DNA from: Halomicrobium sp. LC1Hm
GTDB lineage: Archaea > Halobacteriota > Halobacteria > Halobacteriales > Haloarculaceae
NCBI RefSeq assembly: GCF_009617995.1
Contig: NZ_CP044129.1
Span: 1,488,001-1,552,000 of the forward strand
Length of the DNA stretch: 64,000 nucleotides
Direction of reading: 5' to 3'
The position numbers and the translations under genes are program-made. Each line of letters opens with the position of its first letter. Position 1 is the stretch's first letter. Below are positions 58,838 through 64,000 of this stretch, piece by piece. The notes under the pieces were generated by a model that ran no database searches, was not told the DNA's origin, and was given only the letters and a program-made list of their open reading frames with translations.

Positions 58838-59776
58838 TTACTTGTGGTGTTCGAGCAGGGAGTCGGCAGTGCGCTCCCACTCGTAGTCCTCGTCGAAGTA
58901 CCGCTCTGCGAGCGGTTCTTCGGGCATCTCACCGGTGGCCTGCTTCTCTTCCTGGTAGGACGGACTCTCGTCGTCGACGTAGTAGCGTCCGGTCAGGACT
59001 TCGCCCTCGTAGAGTTTGTTCTCCGTCTCGAACATCATCTTCTGGGCTTCCTCGCGGTTCGAGGTGTCGAAGTCGTAGTCGTCGGACTGCTGGATGTCCG
59101 TGTACGGGACGTAGTGCTTCGCGTCCTTGTTCCAGGTCGGACACTGGGTGAGGAAGTCGATGTGTGCGAAGCCGTCGTGTTCGATCGCTTCCGCGATGAT
59201 CTCCTTCGCCTGGTTGGGGTTGACCGCCGCGGTCCGGGCGACGTACGTCGCACCGGAGGTCAGCGCGAGGCTGAGCGGGCGGATCGGGGACTTCGCCGAG
59301 CCCGAGGGCTGGGTCTTTGACTTGTGACCCTTCGGGGAGGTCGGCGAGGTCTGGCCCTTGGTGAGGCCGAAGATCTCGTTGTTGAACACGATGTAGGTCA
59401 TATCGTGGTTCTCGCGGGCGGTGTGCATGAAGTGGTTCCCGCCGATCCCGTAGCCGTCGCCGTCACCGCCGGCCGCGATGACCTCGACGTCGGGGTTCGC
59501 GAGCTTCGCCGCACGTGCGACGGGCAGCGAGCGCCCGTGGATGGTGTGGAAGCCGTAGCTGTTGAAGTAGCTGTTGAGCTTGCCCGAACAGCCGATACCG
59601 GTAAACAGCGCGACCTCGTCGGGGTTGCGGCCGACTTCCGGCATGGCCTGCTTGAGCGCCTTCAGGACGCCGAAGTCGCCACAGCCGGGACACCACGTCG
59701 CCTGTGGTTCGATGCCGGGCGTAAACTCGTCGCGGTCAACCTCGCGTTCGTCGCCGATTGCTGAGAATGCACTCAT
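58838..59776 (-). CDS. korB: 2-oxoacid:ferredoxin oxidoreductase beta subunit (KorB type)
   Basis: A 312-residue thiamine-diphosphate subunit of a 2-oxoacid:ferredoxin oxidoreductase. It contains the [4Fe-4S] and TPP-loop signatures ATWCPGCGDFGVLKAL and FTGIGCSGKLNSYFNSYGFHTIHGRSL. The TPP-Mg site is AAGGDGDGYGIGGNHF and the FNNEIFGLTKGQTSPTSPKGH loop follows. It oxidatively decarboxylates a 2-oxoacid (2-oxoglutarate or pyruvate) to the acyl-CoA, using ferredoxin. Together with korA it makes a two-subunit enzyme as in halophiles. It starts three bases after the korA stop. Confidence 0.95.
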   Translation of the reverse strand: MSAFSAIGDEREVDRDEFTPGIEPQATWCPGCGDFGVLKALKQAMPEVGRNPDEVALFTGIGCSGKLNSYFNSYGFHTIHGRSLPVARAAKLANPDVEVIAAGGDGDGYGIGGNHFMHTARENHDMTYIVFNNEIFGLTKGQTSPTSPKGHKSKTQPSGSAKSPIRPLSLALTSGATYVARTAAVNPNQAKEIIAEAIEHDGFAHIDFLTQCPTWNKDAKHYVPYTDIQQSDDYDFDTSNREEAQKMMFETENKLYEGEVLTGRYYVDDESPSYQEEKQATGEMPEEPLAERYFDEDYEWERTADSLLEHHK

Positions 59777-59779
59777 AGC

Positions 59780-61681
59780 TTAGTCACCTGCCGCTGGGAG
59801 GTACTTCATGTTGCTCGCGGCGAGATCCTCGCCGTTGATGCTGGTCTCGAAGCCCTCGACGATCTCTGCCGGTTCGAACGGGTTCCCGTTGTACTTCAGC
59901 AGACTGGAGAGCTTCGGACCGAAGCGGCCGATCTCTTTCTGCGTGAGGCCGCGGAACTGTGCGCTGGCGTTCATCTCGACGACGAGTGCCTCGTCGACGG
60001 ATTCGAGCCACGCCGAGACCTCTTCGACGGGGTAGGGAGCCATATCGGAGACGCCGAGTGCCTTCACCGAGTGGCCGTCGTCGTTGAGACGGTCGACGGC
60101 CTCGAAGACGGTGTCCTGGTGGCTGCCCCACACGAGGATGCCGTAGTCGGCGTCCTCCGGACCGTGGTAGGTCTGGTGGGACGTGTTCTCGTCCAGGTCA
60201 GCACGGATGTCGTCGAGCTTGTCCAGCCGACGGTTCATCTGTGCGATCCGGTTGTCGGGGTCCTCGCTGATGTGGCCCGACGGGTTGTGTTCGTTGCCGG
60301 TCGCGAGGTAGCGGCCGTCCTTCTGGCCGGGCACCGAGCGCGGGCTCACGTTGGAGCCGTCCTCCGGTTCGTGCTGGAAGCGCTGGAACTTGCCCGAAGC
60401 GTGGTGGGCCGCGTCGGCGATCTCCTCTTCGGTGAGCACGGAGCCGGGGTCGGCGTTTGGCTCGCGGTCGAAGAAGCTCTCGTCGACGTTGCGAAGCTCG
60501 CCCTGGAGCTTCTGGTCGTAGATCACGATCGACGGGATCTGGTACTCGTAGGCGATCCGGAAGGCCGCTCGCGTCTGGTCGTAGCACTCCCGGATGTTGG
60601 CGGGTGCGAAGACGACGCGAGCCGAGTCGCCCTGACTCGTGTACAGGACGTGTTCGAGGTCGGCCTGCTCGGGCTTGGTCGGCATCCCGGTCGAGGGGCC
60701 GGCGCGCATCGCTTCGACGAGCACGACCGGCGTCTCGGTCATCTCGGCGAGGCCCAGCGGCTCGCTCATGAGCGCGAACCCACCACCGGAAGAGCCGGAC
60801 ATCGACTTGACGCCAGCGTGGCTGGCACCGAGTGCCAGCGCCGCCGCGGCGATCTCGTCTTCGACCTGCTCGGAGATCCCGCCGAACTTCGGCAGGTGCT
60901 GGGACATGATCGTGAACACGTCGGTCCACGGCGTCATGGGATAGCCCGCGATGAAGCGACAGCCCTCGTCGAGCGCACCGTAGGCGATGGCGTTCGACCC
61001 AGAGAGGAGGACCTGCTCGTCGTCGTGGTCCGCCGCTTCCGGCATGGTGAGGTCGTGAGTGTGTTCGAGTTCCTCGGCTCGCTCGTAGGCGTCTTCGAGC
61101 ACCGCGAGGTTGTCTTCGAGGATGTCGCCCGACATGTTCTCTCGCATGAGCTCCTCGAAGAAGGCCGGGTCCGTACCCAGCAGCGCCGCCGTGACGGCGA
61201 CGCCAGCGGTGTTGCGCATGACCTCGCGACCGTGTTCGCGGGCCATCTCGCGGAGGTTCATCGGGTAGACGTGCCAGTCGTTCTCCTCGGCACGCGCTTC
61301 GAGGTTCAGCTCGGCGATGGCGTCCTCGTCGAGGAGTCCCTCGTCGTAGACGATGACGCCGCCCTCTCGGAGATCGTGGAGGTTCTCCGAGAGCGGCTTG
61401 ACTTCCTCCTCACCGTAGTACGCTTCTTCCTGTGGGTTCCGTGCGAAGGAGTCACCGAGGGCGAGGAGGAAGTTGTAGCCGTCACCACGCGAGCGTACGT
61501 CTTCGTCGCTCGCGCGGACCTCTACGAACGTGTGGCCGCCCCGGATGCGCGAGGGATAGTGACGATGCGTAAAAACGTCAAGTCCCGAGCGCATCAGGGC
61601 CTTTGCGAAGTTTTGGCTCGTCGAGTCGATCCCGTCACCGGAACCGCCAGCGATTCGCCAGATTAGTTCATCATCTGTCAT
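59780..61681 (-). CDS. korA: 2-oxoacid:ferredoxin oxidoreductase alpha subunit (KorA type, gamma-alpha fusion)
   Basis: A 633-residue subunit containing both the gamma-like N-terminal domain (about 1-180: IAGGSGDGIDSTSQNFAKALMRSGLDVFTHRHYPSRIRGGH) and the alpha domain (about 215-633). The alpha domain has GSNAIAYGALDEGCRFIAGYPMTPWTD and the conserved SGSSGGGFALMSEPLGLAEMTETPVVL. Halophile enzymes of this family are alpha-2-beta-2 with ferredoxin as acceptor. The gene order korA-korB, three bases apart, implies translation coupling. Without enzymology I cannot say whether pyruvate or 2-oxoglutarate is the main substrate. Confidence 0.95.
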   Translation of the reverse strand: MTDDELIWRIAGGSGDGIDSTSQNFAKALMRSGLDVFTHRHYPSRIRGGHTFVEVRASDEDVRSRGDGYNFLLALGDSFARNPQEEAYYGEEEVKPLSENLHDLREGGVIVYDEGLLDEDAIAELNLEARAEENDWHVYPMNLREMAREHGREVMRNTAGVAVTAALLGTDPAFFEELMRENMSGDILEDNLAVLEDAYERAEELEHTHDLTMPEAADHDDEQVLLSGSNAIAYGALDEGCRFIAGYPMTPWTDVFTIMSQHLPKFGGISEQVEDEIAAAALALGASHAGVKSMSGSSGGGFALMSEPLGLAEMTETPVVLVEAMRAGPSTGMPTKPEQADLEHVLYTSQGDSARVVFAPANIRECYDQTRAAFRIAYEYQIPSIVIYDQKLQGELRNVDESFFDREPNADPGSVLTEEEIADAAHHASGKFQRFQHEPEDGSNVSPRSVPGQKDGRYLATGNEHNPSGHISEDPDNRIAQMNRRLDKLDDIRADLDENTSHQTYHGPEDADYGILVWGSHQDTVFEAVDRLNDDGHSVKALGVSDMAPYPVEEVSAWLESVDEALVVEMNASAQFRGLTQKEIGRFGPKLSSLLKYNGNPFEPAEIVEGFETSINGEDLAASNMKYLPAAGD

Positions 61682-61914
61682 TTGAAATCATCGGCCCCAG
61701 TTGGGAAGCCGTATATCCACCGTTGGAGGGCCGTGACTAAAGATTTTCCACTACGTCGCACCCCATTAATCATGAACGTCACGCAGATACCACTCAAATG
61801 GCCGTTTTCGACATGTCAAGTGGTCGGCTAGCACACGGAATACCATGAACAACGGGTAGACGGAGACGAGGCACAACCCCTAAGCCGACCCGGACCGTTA
61901 CAACCATAGACTCA

Positions 61915-62634
61915 ATGTCGCTTTCGGAACTCATCGCCGGGGTCGAAGACCACGAGAAACGACTCATCGTGTTCAACGCCGGAGATGACGCGGCCGCCGA
62001 CCTTCGACAGCAGTTTTCCGACCGAAACGTCGCCGTCACGGCCGAGGAGACGGTCAGTGGACGGCCGGGGGAGTTCGTCACTCTCAGTGACGAGGACGGG
62101 GTGATCGCGGCGGCCAGCCTCGAACAGTTCACCGACCGACTCACCCGAAACGACCGGCCCATCGGCGTCGAACAGAGCCCGTATCGTCCGATCCTCGACG
62201 AACTCGACGAGACGATGTTCACGTCCTGGAGCATCGGACAGATGATGGCCGCGACCAGAGAGATCGAAGACCGTGCGTTCCGCGTCGGTCGTGGCTCGCT
62301 ACACGCCGGCTTCCAGACGGTATCGACGCTGGCCGGGGAACTCGACAGGTACGAGCAACTGGGCGACGGCGCGGTAGACGTCCACGCCTACGCCGCGCCC
62401 GACGAGGAGCCCCCCGAGACCGACAACTTCACGCTCCACATCGAGCGTGCGACCGAGATCGAAGAATCGTGGTTCGTCGTCTTCGACGGCGGTGGCGACG
62501 ACGGCCAGAAGTGCGCGCTGCTGGCAGAGGAACGGGCCCCGCGAGAGTTCTACGGCTTCTGGACGTACGACGCGGACACCGTCGACTGGATCCTCGAACA
62601 CCTGCGCTCGACGTACGGCTACGTCGAGCAGTGA
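61915..62634 (+). CDS. DICT sensory-domain protein
   Basis: A 239-residue protein with a DICT sensory domain (MSLSELIAGVEDHEKRLIVFNAGDD...). The conserved SWSIGQMMAATREIEDRAFRVGRGSLHAGFQTVSTLAGELDRY lies in the middle, where DICT domains show a Tyr/Arg-lined pocket. DICT domains are thought to bind small ligands and occur with kinases and cyclases; here it is stand-alone. A CCCCTAAGCC box at about 61876 may be its TATA, about 30 bases before the ATG. It diverges from korA and converges with acd. Confidence 0.85.
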   Translation: MSLSELIAGVEDHEKRLIVFNAGDDAAADLRQQFSDRNVAVTAEETVSGRPGEFVTLSDEDGVIAAASLEQFTDRLTRNDRPIGVEQSPYRPILDELDETMFTSWSIGQMMAATREIEDRAFRVGRGSLHAGFQTVSTLAGELDRYEQLGDGAVDVHAYAAPDEEPPETDNFTLHIERATEIEESWFVVFDGGGDDGQKCALLAEERAPREFYGFWTYDADTVDWILEHLRSTYGYVEQ

Positions 62635-62679
62635 GCGGACGGCCGGAAAACGAAAACTGGGGCTCGGAAACGCGACGCG

Positions 62680-63834
62680 CTACTGGGGCGTCTGGCTGTA
62701 GATGAGGTTGCGCTGGATGTCGTTCGCGCCCTCGTAGATGACCGGGATGCGCACGTCGCGGTAGACCCGAGAGATCCGGTTCTCGGTCAGGACCGAACGG
62801 CCGCCGTGGAGCTGCATCCCCTTCTCGGCACACTGGGTCGACACTTCGGTCGCCTTCGTCTTGGCCATGGCCGCCCAGAATCCCGCGTTCTCCTGGTTAG
62901 CCACCTTGTCGGCCGCGCGCCACGTGAGCGCACGGGCGGACTCGAACTCCATGCGCATGTCTGCGAGCTTGTGCTGGACCGCCTGGAACTCGTCGACGGA
63001 CTTGCCGAAGGCCTCGCGGTCGTGGACGAAGTCCCACGCCTCCTCGATGGCGGCCGCGGCCAGCCCGAGCCCGTGGCCGGCGACGATCACGCGACCGTGG
63101 TTGAAGAACTCCGCGAGCATGTAGAAGCCAGCGCCCTCGTGGCCGATGACGTTCTCCTCGGGAACTCGGCAGTCGTCGAAGACGATGTGGGCCTGTTTGG
63201 ACGCACGGAAGCCCATCTTCTCCGGGATGTGCTCGGCGTCGTAGCCGTCGGTGTCGGTCGGGACGATAAACAGCGAGTAGTTGCCGTAGCGGTTGTTGGG
63301 GTCGTCGCCGGTCTTGGCGTAGACCGTCACCCAGTCGGCTTCGACGCCGTTGCCGATCCAGTACTTCTCGCCGTTGAGGACGTACTCGTCGCCGTCTTTC
63401 TCCGCCGTCGTCTGCATCCCGGCCATGTCACTCCCGGTCTCGGGCTCCGAGACGGCCAGGCCGGTGAGCTGTTCGCTCTCCGCGACCGGACGGAGGTACT
63501 CCTCTTTCTGTTCCTCGTTGCCGTGGTCTTCGAGCATCTCCGCGCCGAAGCTCGCGAGCTGCAGGGTCAGCGCGATGCCGGCGTCGGCCTTGTAGAACTC
63601 CTCGGCCATCGCGAGGACCTGCTGGAGGGAGAGCCCGCGCCCGCCGTACTCCTCGCCGATGTCCTGTGCGACCAGCCCAGCCTCCATCCCCTGCTCCAGG
63701 ATGTCGACCGGATACTCGCCGCGCTCGTAGTACTCTGCGGCGTTCGGCTCGATGTGTTCGGCTGCGAACTCACGAGCTTCCTGCTTGATGTCCCGGGCTG
63801 CTTCGGGAACGACTGTCTCTTCTAGGAGATCCAT
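62680..63834 (-). CDS. acd: Acyl-CoA dehydrogenase
   Basis: A 384-residue flavoprotein of the acyl-CoA dehydrogenase family, catalysing alpha,beta-dehydrogenation of an acyl-CoA. FAD/substrate residues include GLAVSEPETGSDMAGMQTTAEKDGDEYVLNGEKYWIGNG and the conserved C-terminal GGRSVLTENRISRVYRDVRIPVIYEGANDIQRNLI, in which the Glu of IYEGANDI is the catalytic-base position. The chain-length class (short, medium or isovaleryl) is not clear from sequence. ATG at 63832-63834 is preferred over an upstream in-frame start. Together with the mutase and acs it suggests acyl-CoA degradation in this region. Confidence 0.93.
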   Translation of the reverse strand: MDLLEETVVPEAARDIKQEAREFAAEHIEPNAAEYYERGEYPVDILEQGMEAGLVAQDIGEEYGGRGLSLQQVLAMAEEFYKADAGIALTLQLASFGAEMLEDHGNEEQKEEYLRPVAESEQLTGLAVSEPETGSDMAGMQTTAEKDGDEYVLNGEKYWIGNGVEADWVTVYAKTGDDPNNRYGNYSLFIVPTDTDGYDAEHIPEKMGFRASKQAHIVFDDCRVPEENVIGHEGAGFYMLAEFFNHGRVIVAGHGLGLAAAAIEEAWDFVHDREAFGKSVDEFQAVQHKLADMRMEFESARALTWRAADKVANQENAGFWAAMAKTKATEVSTQCAEKGMQLHGGRSVLTENRISRVYRDVRIPVIYEGANDIQRNLIYSQTPQ

Positions 63835-63903
63835 GTACAGTATCACGGGCCGCGTTCCCAAATAGCTCGTGGAACACCGGCAAACGATAGTGAGGTTTAC
63901 GCC

Positions 63904-64000
63904 CTAGACTTCGATTTCCTGCATCAGTTCGACCAACTCTTCGAGCTCCGGGAAGGTGTACACCTTGACGTTGATGTCTGACTCCAGGGCGTGAACGCGA
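63904..64000 (-). CDS. C-terminal end of an unidentified protein (cut by window end)
   Basis: The minus strand stop at 63904-63906 closes a frame reading at least 31 residues into the window (RVHALESDINVKVYTFPEL, then ELVELMQEIEV). The composition is acidic and protein-like, with a beta-strand then helix. Too little is visible to name it; a C-terminal domain of a transcriptional regulator is one possibility. Confidence 0.65.
   Translation of the reverse strand, partial: RVHALESDINVKVYTFPELEELVELMQEIEV

Overview
The window is a high-GC chromosomal segment from a haloarchaeon (class Halobacteria). This follows from the strongly acidic proteins, the archaeal ribosomal stalk genes (uL11, uL1, uL10/P0, P1), archaeal RqcH and Elp3, short or absent leaders behind TTTAAG/TTATT-like TATA boxes, and many families restricted to halophiles (TbsP, VNG_1110C-like, DICT proteins, DR2241-like). 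A Haloarcula/Halomicrobium-like relative is my guess from repeat sequences that look familiar; it is not proven. I count about 66 protein genes, two of them cut by the window edges. I see no tRNA, rRNA, CRISPR array or intact insertion sequence.

Layout: 0-4 kb (minus strand) holds a truncated YcaO gene, the regulator TbsP and a CHAT/caspase-like protein. 4-7 kb is one-carbon metabolism (glyA, folD) with a catalytically degenerate Nudix protein. 7-14.5 kb carries a candidate structured RNA, PadR, an AI-2E-type permease, a DUF4010 membrane protein, a class III aminotransferase, a geranylgeranyl-reductase-type flavoprotein and an SMR transporter. 14.6-15.8 kb is an AT-rich islet with a four-helix membrane protein resembling Pycsar/SLATT effectors. 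16-32 kb has TrmB- and MutY-type genes, a Ca/Na exchanger, a CPBP protease, an apparently inactive RecJ/Cdc45-like protein, elp3 and rqcH.

32-36 kb is the ribosomal stalk cluster: uL11 alone, then uL1-uL10-P1 behind a folded leader that looks like an L1-binding autoregulatory site. 36-45 kb carries a TctA-like permease, corA, cysS, cbiX with its DR2241 partner, a Trm112-like protein and purA. 45-51 kb has a large low-complexity protein, then cytochrome oxidase subunit I flanked by very small membrane proteins. 51-64 kb is acyl-CoA and 2-oxoacid metabolism: acs, a mutase large subunit with isobutyryl-CoA-type specificity residues, a CBS-ParB/SerK-like fusion, a TrkA-DHH fusion, an Lrp regulator, korA-korB, a DICT sensor and an acyl-CoA dehydrogenase.

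Three palindromic intergenic repeats are present. Two are copies of one 78-80 bp element in opposite orientations; the third overlaps the stop codon of a small gene. The most interesting leads are the orphan CHAT-like protein, the two-hairpin RNA with complementary loops at 8.0 kb, the Pycsar-like islet, the isobutyryl-type mutase and several small membrane genes around cox.
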